64,000 nt of DNA from an uncultured Dorea sp. (GCA_910586965.1 CAJUMF010000003.1:62001-126000), one strand, 5' to 3'. Positions 1 to 9,213 are shown, counted from the stretch's first letter. Notes: generated by a model from the sequence alone, not told the origin. Program-made: numbers and translations.

Positions 1-92
1 TACAAAATAACGAGAGTGATATATTGAAAATATCAAGATGTATATGTGGTACATACAGAAAAATTCGTCAATATTTTTTCCTATACCACTGT

Positions 93-102
93 AAAGCGCT
101 TT
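93..102. promoter_or_regulatory. Possible catabolite-responsive (cre-like) core
   Basis: AAAGCGCTTT is a perfect 10-base palindrome and matches the core of CcpA cre sites. The outer positions of the usual 14-base consensus do not match well. It lies inside the operator array about 340 bases before the first gene, so catabolite control of the operon is possible but not shown. Confidence 0.3.
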
Positions 103-359
103 TTTCCGGAGAGCGGTATGGATTCTATACATCTGTTTCAACTGGTATACAGAGAGACAGGTAAAAAAGACAGAATAAATGCATTGGCAAGGACTGGTAT
201 AGTTCAGCTTTTGGTACGCTGTCTATACCAGCTCGTTTTGACAGCCAAAGTGGTATGGATGAAAATTAATATACCACTTGTAAAATAATGAAAAATTCAT
301 AGGAAAACTATACAAAATGTACAATAAAGATTAGAGAAATAAAAGATAAAATTAGCGTA

Positions 360-388
360 TTGACAAATAAAAGGGAGATAGGTATAGT
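360..388 (+). promoter_or_regulatory. Promoter of the Amadori-sugar operon
   Basis: TTGACA at 360-365 and TATAGT at 383-388 are separated by exactly 17 bases, giving a strong sigma-70 type promoter about 45 bases before the first start codon. The -10 box is part of a GGTATAG operator half-site, so a bound regulator would sit on the -10 and block polymerase. Confidence 0.65.
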
Positions 389-439
389 GAAACACATGAA
401 ACGTATACGTGGTACAAAAATAAGAAGGGAAGGATGGAG

Positions 440-1291
440 ATGAAAGTCGTAGGATACGGGGATAACGTGGTAGACCGTTATCTGAACCAGGGAAAAGTAT
501 TTCCCGGCGGCAATTGCATAAATTTTTCGGTCTATGCCGCAAGGGCGGGGATTGATTCGGCTTATCTGGGCGCTTTTGGTGATGATGCCGAGGGCAGCCA
601 TATCAGAAAGACACTGCAGGAACTGAAAGTAGATATCTCACAGTGCATGGTAGAAGAAGGCTCTGTGACGGAGCGGTGCGATGTGAATATAGAAGAGGGC
701 AACCGAGTCTTTGCACAGTTTGATGAACGAGAGAACCTCCACGGCATTTTAGAGCTGGGGGATAAGGAGCTTGCTTATCTGAGGGGATTCGACCTGATAC
801 ATCTGAGCTGCTATGCGGAGGAGGAAAGCGAGGTCCATAAGCTAAAGGACATGCCGGGTCTGGTGAGCTTTGACTTCTCGGAAGAGGAAGAGTACCGCAC
901 GGAAGAATATCTGGCCCGGATATGCCCCTTTATTGATTTTGCCCTTTTCTCCTGCGAGGGGATGAAGGAGGAAGAGATTAAAGAGCTGCTTGAGAAGGTC
1001 AGCAAAAAAGGCGTCTCCTATTGTCTGGCAACGATGGGGCCGGACGGACAGATGCTTTATGACGGGAATGAGTTTTTCAAGGGGAAGGCGGAGTTTATCA
1101 AAGCAGTTGACACGATGGGAGCCGGCGATTCTTTCTGCACAGCCTTTCTCGTAAGTCTGTTAAAGGCGGGATGGAAGAAAGAGGAAAAAGTATCAGAAAG
1201 TGCGATTCGTGAGGCTTTTGCATATGCGGCGGGGTTCGCGGCAAAGAACTGCCTTGTGGAAGGCTCTTTCGGATATGCGACGGAGATTTAG
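440..1291 (+). CDS. frlD: FrlD-like fructosamine kinase (PfkB family)
   Basis: PfkB/ribokinase-family kinase of 283 residues, closest in pattern to fructoselysine 6-kinase FrlD, which phosphorylates imported Amadori compounds for the deglycase step. The N-terminal GDNVVD and FPGGNCIN stretches match FrlD, and DTMGAGDSF near residue 225 is the anion hole with the catalytic Asp. The ATG at 440 is preferred: AAGGGAAGG at 425-433 lies 6 bases before it, whereas the ATG at 434 touches that ribosome site. It is the first gene of an operon with two deglycases. The exact glycated amine is not determined; fructoselysine, glucoselysine and fructose-asparagine are all possible. Confidence 0.82.
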   Translation: MKVVGYGDNVVDRYLNQGKVFPGGNCINFSVYAARAGIDSAYLGAFGDDAEGSHIRKTLQELKVDISQCMVEEGSVTERCDVNIEEGNRVFAQFDERENLHGILELGDKELAYLRGFDLIHLSCYAEEESEVHKLKDMPGLVSFDFSEEEEYRTEEYLARICPFIDFALFSCEGMKEEEIKELLEKVSKKGVSYCLATMGPDGQMLYDGNEFFKGKAEFIKAVDTMGAGDSFCTAFLVSLLKAGWKKEEKVSESAIREAFAYAAGFAAKNCLVEGSFGYATEI

Positions 1292-1303
1292 AGGAGAAAA
1301 AAT

Positions 1304-2845
1304 ATGAAAGACGAACAGAAAGAAACGATGAGAAAACAGGAATTCCCGCCGGTCTTTAAGGCGATCGTGCATAATCTGAACCCGAAGAACCAGGAGAATC
1401 CCAAGATGTTCTACCTGTGGGTCGGACTGATTATCGTAACGGCCGCTATGCTGGCGATACCGACGAAAACGATTCACGCGACCATCCTGACGATGATTCC
1501 GATTGTGATGATGTTCACATATGTAATCATCAGCAAGGATTTTGTGCAGGGATTTATCGTGGGGACACTCCTTGCGTTCCTATCCTGCTACAAGCTTAAG
1601 GGCGCGGCAATGTGGGTGGACAGCATTACGGAGACGTTGTCGGATTATGAAAATATGTTTACGATACTTACATTTTTCATCTGCGGAGGTACGATTGCGG
1701 CTCTGCAGGCGAGCGGTGCTACCAAGAGCTTTGGGAAATGGGTTTCCAGCAAGATTAAAAATCCAAAACTTAGCTTATTTGCCACCTGGCTTTTGTCCGG
1801 GCTTATGTCTATCGACGATTACGTGGGCGGCCTGACCGTGGGTGCGGCCATGTCTCCGATCAACGATTCCCAGAAGGTGCCGAGGGAGATGACGGCGTAT
1901 ACCATACGTTCTACCGTATCGGCGCCCGGGCTTTTCTATCCTATGGGCGACTGGGCGTATTTTATCATCATGCAGCTTGTGGCGTTAAAGCTGGTATCCG
2001 GAGGCGTAAAAGAGGCTGTGGGGGTATATATGGGATGGGTTCCGTTCCTGTTTTATCCTATGGTAGCGATGGTGCTGGCGCTGCTTGTGATATTCGGCGT
2101 CATCCCCAAAGTGGGCAATATGAAAAAGGCATATGAGAGAGTGGAAAACGGCGGTCCGGCGTGTCCTGTGACGAACCTTTCGGAGGACGACCTGGCGGAG
2201 CTTGAGGAAATCAATGCAAAGCCGGATATCCATCCGATTAATTTTATCATTCCCATCATCATCATGTTTTCGACCATGGTCATTACAGATTTTGACGGCG
2301 TAAGGGCGGGGGCTATCAGTCTGTCGCTTACGGGTGTGTTCTTTATCGCCCAGGGAATCTTCACGCTGAAAGAATATGTGGAAGTTATGCTGGATGGCTT
2401 TAAGGATATGATCGACCTTACGATTCTCCTGATCTTCGGCTATATGCTTGGAGATGTGATGTCAGAGCTTGGGTTCGCGGAATTTATCGCAGGCGTGGCA
2501 GGGCATGTGAGCATCGCGGGGCTGTTTCCTGTGATTGTATTTATCCTTTTCTGTATTACCGAGTACCTGTGTACGCTGAATTGGACGCTTTATGTGATTG
2601 CTCTTCCCATTCTGTATCAGGTAGCGCCGCAGGTGGGGGCAAATCTGACATTGACCATTGCGGCCATGATTTCCGCCGGGCTTTTCGGCTCCAACACATG
2701 TCCGTTCTCGGACGGAGGTATCGTTGTTGCGAAAGGATGTAAGATGGATCTTTACGACCACAGTTTTTCCAGTATGCCGTACTTTATCCTGGCGGCGGTC
2801 ATTACGGCAATCTTGTATCTGGCGGCGGGCATGATCATGACATAG
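1304..2845 (+). CDS. NhaC-family sodium/proton antiporter-like carrier
   Basis: Integral membrane protein of 513 residues with about eleven to twelve hydrophobic segments. It carries NhaC-family landmarks: SIDDYVGGLTVG near residue 169, then PMGDWAYF, and GSNTCPFSDGGIV near the C terminus. NhaC proteins exchange Na+ for protons, and some relatives exchange organic substrates. It sits 12 bases after the kinase and before the amidohydrolase, where frl and fra operons carry a substrate carrier, so it may import an unphosphorylated glycated amine or export the released amino acid. That role is inferred from position only. The ribosome site GAGGAG precedes the ATG at a normal distance. Confidence 0.75.
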   Translation: MKDEQKETMRKQEFPPVFKAIVHNLNPKNQENPKMFYLWVGLIIVTAAMLAIPTKTIHATILTMIPIVMMFTYVIISKDFVQGFIVGTLLAFLSCYKLKGAAMWVDSITETLSDYENMFTILTFFICGGTIAALQASGATKSFGKWVSSKIKNPKLSLFATWLLSGLMSIDDYVGGLTVGAAMSPINDSQKVPREMTAYTIRSTVSAPGLFYPMGDWAYFIIMQLVALKLVSGGVKEAVGVYMGWVPFLFYPMVAMVLALLVIFGVIPKVGNMKKAYERVENGGPACPVTNLSEDDLAELEEINAKPDIHPINFIIPIIIMFSTMVITDFDGVRAGAISLSLTGVFFIAQGIFTLKEYVEVMLDGFKDMIDLTILLIFGYMLGDVMSELGFAEFIAGVAGHVSIAGLFPVIVFILFCITEYLCTLNWTLYVIALPILYQVAPQVGANLTLTIAAMISAGLFGSNTCPFSDGGIVVAKGCKMDLYDHSFSSMPYFILAAVITAILYLAAGMIMT

Positions 2846-2879
2846 ACGTCAGAAGGCTTTGCGAAATGAGGTGAGAAGA

Positions 2880-4421
2880 GTGGATATTATTTTAAAAACG
2901 AATCTCTTGTTTACGGCAGTGGATGAAGAGGTAAGGGAAGGCTTTGTTGCAATCAGGGGAAATAAGATTGCAAAAACAGGCACGTTAGATGAGATTGAGC
3001 AGTACATAGAGGAAGATACGAAGGTGTATGACCTGACGGGTCAGGTGGTGGCTCCGGGATTCGTGGATAACCATGTGTTTTTTACGGGATACATGTGGCA
3101 GAGGCTGGGATTTGACGCCTCCGGGGCGGATTCGGAGGATGAGGTCATAGAAAGGATTACAGAGGCGGCGGCCGGTATGCCGGCGGGCGCCGCCGTCCTC
3201 GGCCACGGATTAAAGGACGGTCTGGAATTTGCCTCGGACAGGCTGAACGAGCTGTTCCCGGAACGCCCGGTAGCTGTGTTTGCCGACTCGAGAGAGTATT
3301 GCTTTATGAACCGGGCGGCGCAGGAACGGTACGGCTTTTCCGGGGATGCGTGCTGGGCGGAGCAGTGTTTCAGGCTTTTTGAGGAAATCCTGCGGGATAA
3401 GGATTATTCCCGGGAACAGTACGGGGCTTTTCAGGAACTCCTGGCGTCTAAAGGGATTACATCGATAAAAGAGATTGGCTTTGACAGCTACAGCGGTTTT
3501 ACAGATGTGCTTAAGAGCCTGGAGGATGAGGGAAAGCTGACGCACCGCATAAACCTGGTGTCCCAGCCGGTAGCCGGGGATGCGGATTTTGAATACGGAG
3601 AAAAATGCCGGAAGATGTTTGACGGGGAGAAACTAAGGTTCATGGGATACAACATCATGGTGGACGGCGATATTGAGAGCGGAGACGGCGACCTTCTGGA
3701 CGGATACAAAGACAGGCCGGGGGTTTGCTGCGGCATGGATATCGATTACGCCGCGCTGGAGAAGACTGTGCTTGAGGCGGATAAGAGAGGTTTCAGGTGC
3801 GCCCTTCACGCGGAAGGAGACAGTGCGGTGAGAAAGTCTATAGATATCTTTGAAAAATGCCGGGAGGTAAATGGAGCAAGGGATGCCAGACATGCGCTGG
3901 TGGATGTGGAGCTTATTGATCCGGCGGACAGAAAACGGTTAAAGGAGCTTGATATTTCCGCCATAGAGTATATCCAGATCATGAACTGCTACGGCAGCTA
4001 TGAAGAATATTGGGATACTGACATTTTAAGTGAAGAGCGCGCAAAGAACATCTGGGCATATAAATCTACGCTGGAGGATGGGGCGAGGCTCTGCTTTGGC
4101 ACAGACCTGCCGCTGGATGTGCCGGATATCCCATTGTCCATGCGCTGCGGCGTGTACAGGCTTTTCCCGGGGGATGACACTCCGGAGGGAGGCTACCACA
4201 GGGAAGAGGCGCTGACCCCGGCACAGATTCTTACGTGCTGGAGCAAGAACGGGCAGGCGGCCAATTTTGAGGAATGCAGGCTGGGAACGCTGGAAGAAGG
4301 AAAGCTTGCAGATATTGCAGTGCTTGATTCGGATGTATTCCATTGCGGCTTAGAGGAGCTGAAAAAGGCGGAGGTCAGCATGACCATCTTTGACGGCCGC
4401 ATCGTATATAAAAAGCAGTAA
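2880..4421 (+). CDS. YtcJ-like amidohydrolase with an altered metal motif
   Basis: Protein of 513 residues of the Amidohydro_3/YtcJ branch of the amidohydrolase superfamily. The layout is an N-terminal beta segment, VAPGFVDNHVFF near residues 58-68, ALHAEGD, ARHALVDVE, FGTDLPLD and a C-terminal beta return. The usual HxH metal pair after PGF is HVF here (His65, Phe67), so one expected ligand is missing while the later His and Asp motifs remain. The GTG at 2880 is chosen because GAGGTGAG lies just before it; a TTG at 2859 opens the same frame without one. In this operon it could free glycated amino acids from amides or peptides, as asparaginase FraE acts in the fra pathway, but no substrate can be read from the sequence. 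Confidence 0.72.
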   Translation: MDIILKTNLLFTAVDEEVREGFVAIRGNKIAKTGTLDEIEQYIEEDTKVYDLTGQVVAPGFVDNHVFFTGYMWQRLGFDASGADSEDEVIERITEAAAGMPAGAAVLGHGLKDGLEFASDRLNELFPERPVAVFADSREYCFMNRAAQERYGFSGDACWAEQCFRLFEEILRDKDYSREQYGAFQELLASKGITSIKEIGFDSYSGFTDVLKSLEDEGKLTHRINLVSQPVAGDADFEYGEKCRKMFDGEKLRFMGYNIMVDGDIESGDGDLLDGYKDRPGVCCGMDIDYAALEKTVLEADKRGFRCALHAEGDSAVRKSIDIFEKCREVNGARDARHALVDVELIDPADRKRLKELDISAIEYIQIMNCYGSYEEYWDTDILSEERAKNIWAYKSTLEDGARLCFGTDLPLDVPDIPLSMRCGVYRLFPGDDTPEGGYHREEALTPAQILTCWSKNGQAANFEECRLGTLEEGKLADIAVLDSDVFHCGLEELKKAEVSMTIFDGRIVYKKQ

Positions 4422-4484
4422 TACACCATAGACGGAACCTATGCGTGTTTACATATAAGAAACAAGAACAGGAGGATTTTAAGA

Positions 4485-5510
4485 ATGAAGGAATTTAAAC
4501 ACTATAACAGGGAGAAATATCTGGCTGATTTTGCCAGGATCATGGAGAAACGTCCATTGGTTGAGAAGTATATGGACGAGATATTTGAAAAGGGTGTGGA
4601 GAACCTCGTGCTTGCAGGCGTGGGAGGAACGATCTCTATCATGATGCCTTTAGAGTACTTCGCAAAAAAACGTACCGCTATGCCGGTGTATGTGGAGAGC
4701 GCGGCGGAGCTTGTGTTCGGCACAAGAAAGACGGTGGGACCGAAATCCCTGGTGGTGCTGTACAGTGATTCCGGCACGACGCAGGAAACTGTTGCGGCTG
4801 CGAAATACTGCCGGGAAAAAGGGATTCCGACAATCGGTGTAAGCTGCACGGAAGGGAAAGAGCTGCAGGAGGTTCTTGCTTATCCGGTTGTGAGCACGGA
4901 GGCGGATTATTATTCCTGTGACGGCGATTACATGAGACTGTTTATGATCGTGGCGGCGTTTTTACATAAGAACGGGGATTTCCCGGACTATGAAGAATTT
5001 ATGGAGAATCTGGCAAAGCTCCCGGTTGCTATGGCGGACACAAAGGAGCAGGCGGACGAGGAGACAAAAGAGTATGCAGAGCAGATCAAAGATGAGAAGT
5101 ACCACATGCTGATAGGCGCAGGAAATGTATGGGGGCCGACCTATTGTTTCGCAATGTGCATCCTGGAGGAAATGCAGTGGATTCATACGAAATCTATCCA
5201 GTCTCCGGAATTCTTCCACGGAACTCTGGAGCTTTTGGAAGAAGATACGAGCGTTATGGTATTTAAGGGAGAGGATGAGACAAGGGCGCTGACCGAGAGG
5301 GTAGAAAAGTTCGTGCCGCGCATTTCCAAAAAGATGAAAGTGTTTGACACAAAGGATTACGGGCAGAATGCCGGAATCGCAGAAAAGTACAGGGCTGATT
5401 TTTCGCCGGCAATCATAGAGGGCGTAATCGGAAGGCTTACGGCGCATCTTGAGGATGCTACGGGGCATGACCTTAACATCCGCAGATATTACAAGGTAAT
5501 GGACTACTAA
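4485..5510 (+). CDS. Fructosamine-6-phosphate deglycase, FrlB/FraB-like (SIS domain)
   Basis: SIS-domain protein of 341 residues resembling FrlB, FraB and GfrF. These enzymes split 6-phosphofructosyl amines into glucose 6-phosphate and the free amine. Two SIS lobes are seen, with YSDSGTTQET near residues 93-102 as a phosphosugar-binding loop. EEMQW (Glu229) and EFFHG (His245) are 16 residues apart, the spacing of the catalytic Glu214/His230 pair of FraB. AGGAGG lies at a good distance before the ATG, after a 63-base gap without an obvious terminator. It differs clearly from the next gene, so the two deglycases probably take different substrates. Confidence 0.82.
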   Translation: MKEFKHYNREKYLADFARIMEKRPLVEKYMDEIFEKGVENLVLAGVGGTISIMMPLEYFAKKRTAMPVYVESAAELVFGTRKTVGPKSLVVLYSDSGTTQETVAAAKYCREKGIPTIGVSCTEGKELQEVLAYPVVSTEADYYSCDGDYMRLFMIVAAFLHKNGDFPDYEEFMENLAKLPVAMADTKEQADEETKEYAEQIKDEKYHMLIGAGNVWGPTYCFAMCILEEMQWIHTKSIQSPEFFHGTLELLEEDTSVMVFKGEDETRALTERVEKFVPRISKKMKVFDTKDYGQNAGIAEKYRADFSPAIIEGVIGRLTAHLEDATGHDLNIRRYYKVMDY

Positions 5511-5584
5511 AACGAATAAAGAAAGCAAAGAGGAGGTTGTAAGGGGGACTTATGGCCTCTCTTTGTCTATTTGGGAGAATGAGC

Positions 5585-6637
5585 ATGGCAAGAACAATGG
5601 AAGATTATATCCGGGAAATCCCGCAGGCTGCCAGGGAAAATATCAAGAACAGGAAAGAGCTTACCGCCCGGTTTGCCGGATGGTATAAAAAAGGAAAGCT
5701 GGTAATCGTAGCGTCCGGCTCTTCTTACAACGCGGCAGTGATGGCCGAACCTTTTTTGAAACAGAAGATGGATATGGATGTGTCTGTGATCACTCCGTTT
5801 TCCTATGTCTGTGATGAAAGGATACCGTCCGGAAGAGAACAGTATCTCTTCGTATCCCAGAGCGGATGCAGTACAAATGTCCTGGAGGCGGTGAGAAAGC
5901 ACCGGGAAAACGGATTCGAGACGGCGGCTATAGTGGGGAATGCTGACAGCGCCATCGCCAGGGAGGCGGATGTCGTTATGGATTACGGCGCGGGGGAGGA
6001 GACGGTAGGATATGTGACAAAAGGGATGAGCCTCCTCTGCCTGTTCTTTATGCTTTGCGGTCTGGAAGTGAAAGCATATCATATGTCAGAGGAGAAATAC
6101 AAGCATTATGTCCGTATGCTGAAAGGGATGGCAAAAAACCATGAGGCAGTCTTAAGGTGGGCGGAAAAATTCTATACAGTCCATGAGAAGTCTTTTCTGT
6201 CTATGAGGCATGTGTATTTTATGGGGAGCGGCTCCAACTGGGGAGCAGTTCTGGAGGGCGCGCTTAAAGTGGGTGAGATGGTGCATGTGCAGACTTCTGC
6301 TTATGAGGCGGAGGAATTTATACATGGACCGGACCTGCAGCTTACTCCGGAGTATACGTTATTTTTCCTGGACAGCGGGGATAAAGCGGGGGCGCGGATA
6401 AGGGATATCTGGCAGGCGTCGAAGGAGATTACAGACCATACATTTCTGGTATCGGCGGGAGAGTTCCCGGAGACGATGGCCGAGCTGACAGGTTTCTATC
6501 TTGCGGCGTTTTTCCAGTATGCGGCTTACCGGATATCAAAGGAACTCGGCATCAAGGCGGAGCATCCGCTGTTTGTGCGTTTTGACAGCAAGATACCGTG
6601 CAAGACGCAGGACTATGAGGAGACGGCGCCGTTTTAA
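5585..6637 (+). CDS. Second SIS-domain deglycase, FrlB/GfrE-like
   Basis: SIS protein of about 350 residues, closer to classic FrlB/GfrE than the gene before it. Visible elements are ASGSSYNA near residue 43, SQSGCSTN near 91, and GEMVH (Glu231) with EFIHG (His247), again 16 residues apart as in FraB. Expected reaction: cleavage of a 6-phosphorylated fructosyl or glucosyl amine. The start is uncertain: the ATG at 5585 has GGGAGA 7 bases upstream and gives a family-like N terminus, whereas the ATG at 5552 follows AAGGGGG and would add eleven residues. CAAAGAG at 5526 can pair with CTCTTTG at 5559 around the upstream AGGAGG, a weak hairpin. The PTS genes follow directly. Confidence 0.8.
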   Translation: MARTMEDYIREIPQAARENIKNRKELTARFAGWYKKGKLVIVASGSSYNAAVMAEPFLKQKMDMDVSVITPFSYVCDERIPSGREQYLFVSQSGCSTNVLEAVRKHRENGFETAAIVGNADSAIAREADVVMDYGAGEETVGYVTKGMSLLCLFFMLCGLEVKAYHMSEEKYKHYVRMLKGMAKNHEAVLRWAEKFYTVHEKSFLSMRHVYFMGSGSNWGAVLEGALKVGEMVHVQTSAYEAEEFIHGPDLQLTPEYTLFFLDSGDKAGARIRDIWQASKEITDHTFLVSAGEFPETMAELTGFYLAAFFQYAAYRISKELGIKAEHPLFVRFDSKIPCKTQDYEETAPF

Positions 6638-6678
6638 TATAAACGGGGCGTAAGATATGGGAGAGAGGAGGAAGAAGA

Positions 6679-7086
6679 ATGCGGAAAGTTGTGCTGTGCG
6701 GCCATGGCAGGATCAGCGAGGGGATAGCCTCGGCGGCAGGACTTATTGCCGGAAACCAGCCGGAGTATTTTAACGCGTATACAGATGAAGAGATTCCGTT
6801 TGCCGGGAAGATCAGGGAATTGGCAGAGACTCTTTCGGAAGGGGATGCTCTGATCATCATGACGGATCTTTTCGGAGGAAGTGTAAATAATGAACTGCTT
6901 AACCTGACTCGGAAAGAGGGGGTGCATCTGCTTTGCGGCATGAATCTGGCGATGGTACTGTCAGTTCTGTTCGCGGATGAAAAGGCGGATATAAAGGAAG
7001 TGATGGCGGACGCCGTGCGCGAGGCAAAAGAAGGGATTCGTTACTGCAATGAGCTGCATACGGATGAGGAACTGGATGAGTTTTAG
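6679..7086 (+). CDS. PTS mannose-family EIIA component
   Basis: Cytoplasmic EIIA of 135 residues. His9 in LCGHGRISEG is the expected phosphorylation site, receiving phosphate from HPr, and MTDLFGGSVNN matches the conserved loop of mannose-family EIIA. AGGAGG precedes the ATG. With the next three genes it forms a complete four-gene permease on the plan of Salmonella GfrABCD, which imports glucoselysine and fructoselysine and phosphorylates them at position 6. Confidence 0.88.
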   Translation: MRKVVLCGHGRISEGIASAAGLIAGNQPEYFNAYTDEEIPFAGKIRELAETLSEGDALIIMTDLFGGSVNNELLNLTRKEGVHLLCGMNLAMVLSVLFADEKADIKEVMADAVREAKEGIRYCNELHTDEELDEF

Positions 7087-7100
7087 GAAGGAGAGAGATT

Positions 7101-7556
7101 ATGATCGAATGTGTAAGAGTGGATTACCGGCTGCTGCACGGGCAGGTGGCAGTCTCATGGTGTTCGGCGCTGGGGATAAACTGCATCCTGCTGGTGACGG
7201 ATACTCTTAAAAATGACCCGATTCGGGTGACGTCGGTAAAGCTTGCAAAGCCGGAGGGCTGTAAGCTGGTTGTAAAGAATGTAAGTGAGAGCATCGAGGC
7301 GGTACAGAGCGGAGTGACAGATAAGTACAAACTTATGGTTGTCTGTGAGACCGTGGACGAAGGGGCTGCATTTGTAAAGGCTCTTGGAGTTAAGAGCCTC
7401 AATATCGGGAATACAAGGCCCGGTGACGGCAAGGAAAAGCTGGACTCGGTCGTGTATGTGACTCCGGAAGAAAAAGAGGCGCTGCTGGAGCTTAAAGGGG
7501 CGGGTACGGACGTCTATATGCAGATGATTCCGGACAGCAAAAAGATAAAATTGTAG
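7101..7556 (+). CDS. PTS mannose-family EIIB component
   Basis: EIIB of 151 residues. The N terminus has VRVDYRLLHGQV with His13 as the phosphorylation site that takes phosphate from EIIA and passes it to the incoming sugar. Length is normal for a stand-alone EIIB. It starts 14 bases after the EIIA stop with GAAGGAGAG as ribosome site. Specificity cannot be read from EIIB alone; the two flanking deglycases point to a glycated amine. Confidence 0.88.
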   Translation: MIECVRVDYRLLHGQVAVSWCSALGINCILLVTDTLKNDPIRVTSVKLAKPEGCKLVVKNVSESIEAVQSGVTDKYKLMVVCETVDEGAAFVKALGVKSLNIGNTRPGDGKEKLDSVVYVTPEEKEALLELKGAGTDVYMQMIPDSKKIKL

Positions 7557-7565
7557 GAGGAATGA

Positions 7566-8378
7566 ATGATGAGTTTAGGAGTACAGGCGGTATTGCTTGG
7601 TATTGTAGGATTTTTATCGAATGCAGAGTGGTTCCTTGGCACATGCTTTATCCAGCACCCCATTATTTTGGGTCCGCTTACGGGGCTGATTGTGGGGGAT
7701 CTGCAGGCGGGGATTATCATGGGAGGAACGATGGAGCTTGCATGGGCGGGATTTGCATCGATTGGAGCGTATGACCCGCCGGACCCGGTGGCGGGAACTA
7801 TCCTCGGAGTGGCGTTTGCAATAAAGTCCGGGGCGGGGCCGGAGGCTGCGCTGTCCTTGGGAGTGCCGATTGCGGTCATCACATTGGCTATCGGAAATGC
7901 GCTTGGTTATCCGGTATTGCAGATATTTGCCCATATCTGTGACAAAAATGCGGCAGAAGGAAATGACAGGGCGCTGACGAGAAATTGTATCATCAGCGGA
8001 TTCCTTGCCTGGGGCATCTCTTCGCCCATTGTTCCGCTGGCGTATTATTTTGGGTCGGACAAGGTAGTGGAGATTATGGGAGGAATCCCCGAATTTATCA
8101 GCGAGGGGATGGACATCGCAGGAGGGCTCCTTCCGGCTCTTGGATTTGCTTTGCTTGCAAGGATGATCATGAAGAAGGAGCTGGCGCCGTTTTTCTTCAT
8201 AGGATATTTTATCGTGGCATATTCGGGCATATCCACGACGGGTGTCGCGCTGTTCGCGATTTTGATCATGGTATTGTATTTTACGATGAACAAGGACAGG
8301 CTGATGGGCGCACAGGCGGCAGACGGAGCTGCTGTTTTGCAGACAAAGGATGCGGGAGGTGATTTTGATGAATTTTAA
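7566..8378 (+). CDS. PTS mannose-family EIIC membrane component
   Basis: Hydrophobic protein of 270 residues with several membrane segments and the EIIC signature region around GPLTGLIVGDLQAGIIMGG. It forms the sugar channel together with EIID. Three overlapping ATGs occur at 7562, 7566 and 7569; those at 7566 and 7569 are in frame, and AGGAGG at 7555-7560 fits either. The last codons overlap the EIID start by 11 bases, implying coupled translation. Confidence 0.87.
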   Translation: MMSLGVQAVLLGIVGFLSNAEWFLGTCFIQHPIILGPLTGLIVGDLQAGIIMGGTMELAWAGFASIGAYDPPDPVAGTILGVAFAIKSGAGPEAALSLGVPIAVITLAIGNALGYPVLQIFAHICDKNAAEGNDRALTRNCIISGFLAWGISSPIVPLAYYFGSDKVVEIMGGIPEFISEGMDIAGGLLPALGFALLARMIMKKELAPFFFIGYFIVAYSGISTTGVALFAILIMVLYFTMNKDRLMGAQAADGAAVLQTKDAGGDFDEF

Positions 8379-9213
8379 CATTCATGCAAATTATGACAAA
8401 GAGATTACGAAGAAAGACCTCAGGAAGGTGTTTTGGAGATCCATTCCGATGGAACATTCCTGGAACTATGAGCGGATGATGAATGTAGGCTACTGCTTTG
8501 CCATGATTCCGGCGCTGAAAAAGCTGTATCCGAAAAAAGAGGATTTTATCGAGGCGATGAAACGTCATCTGGAGCTTTATAACGTGACGCCGTACATCTC
8601 TACGCTGCCTCTTGGAATCAGCGTGGCAATGGAAGAAAAGCGGGCGCAGGACCCGGAAAATTTTGACACGGATTCTATTTCCAACGTAAAGACGGCTTTT
8701 ATGGGGCCGTTATCTGGTATCGGAGACTCCATATATTGGGGAACATTAAGGGTTATCGCTATCGGCATCGGAGCCTCGCTGGCGGTAAAGGGCAGCCTCT
8801 TAGGGCCTCTTATGTTCCTGCTGGTATTCAATGTGCCGCATTTTTTGATTCGTTACATATTGACCTTTGTAGGCTATAAGTTCGGCGCAGAGGCGCTTAA
8901 AAAACTGGAAGAAATCGGCATCATGGATAAGGTGATGCGTATGGCGGGCATCCTTGGTCTTACCATAGCCGGAGCTATGACCTCGGAAATGGTGTATTTT
9001 GATATACCAATAAAGCTTGGCGCCGGGGAGGAGGCGGCGACGGTGCAGAGCATCCTTGACGGCATCGTGCCTGGGCTTGGGCCGCTGGCTTTGTTCGGTG
9101 CGGTTTACTTTATCATGAAGAAGAAAAAGTGCAGCCCGCTGCTTATGATGTTTATTCTTATGGCGCTGGGAATCGCGGGAGCATTCTTTGGATTCTTGGG
9201 AGTTGTGGAGTAA
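8368..9213 (+). CDS. PTS mannose-family EIID membrane component
   Basis: EIID of 281 residues. The N-terminal RKVFWRSIPMEHSWNYERM motif is characteristic, followed by several membrane helices in the second half. The ATG at 8368 sits inside the last codons of EIIC, with GGGAGGTG just before it; an upstream in-frame ATG at 8350 would destroy that spacing. EIIC and EIID together form the membrane part of the permease, and translational coupling would keep them in equal amounts. Confidence 0.87.
   Translation: MNFNIHANYDKEITKKDLRKVFWRSIPMEHSWNYERMMNVGYCFAMIPALKKLYPKKEDFIEAMKRHLELYNVTPYISTLPLGISVAMEEKRAQDPENFDTDSISNVKTAFMGPLSGIGDSIYWGTLRVIAIGIGASLAVKGSLLGPLMFLLVFNVPHFLIRYILTFVGYKFGAEALKKLEEIGIMDKVMRMAGILGLTIAGAMTSEMVYFDIPIKLGAGEEAATVQSILDGIVPGLGPLALFGAVYFIMKKKKCSPLLMMFILMALGIAGAFFGFLGVVE

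Larger units (their letters stand above)
48..388. promoter_or_regulatory. Array of GGTAT operator half-sites upstream of the Amadori-sugar operon
   Basis: No gene is supported in the first 430 bases. The region carries repeated GGTAT/ATACC half-sites: CTATACCAC at 81, CGGTATGG at 114, CTGGTATAC at 142, CTGGTATAG at 194, CTATACCAG at 223, GTGGTATGG at 250, ATATACCAC at 269 and AGGTATAGT at 380. The sites at 194 and 223 form a perfect 9-base inverted repeat, and those at 250 and 269 a 7-base one. The TGGTATA shape resembles operators of GntR-family (HutC subfamily) sugar regulators, but that link is inferred. No regulator gene lies downstream in the cluster; it could lie to the left of the window. 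Confidence 0.6.

Noticed and set aside
46..288. 80-codon open frame at the left edge
   Set aside because: It runs through the operator array, has no ribosome site and its codons contain the GGTAT repeats; regulatory DNA explains it better.
5526..5565. CAAAGAG/CTCTTTG hairpin before the second deglycase
   Set aside because: Seven pairs with a 26-base loop and no T-run; too weak to call a terminator or riboswitch.
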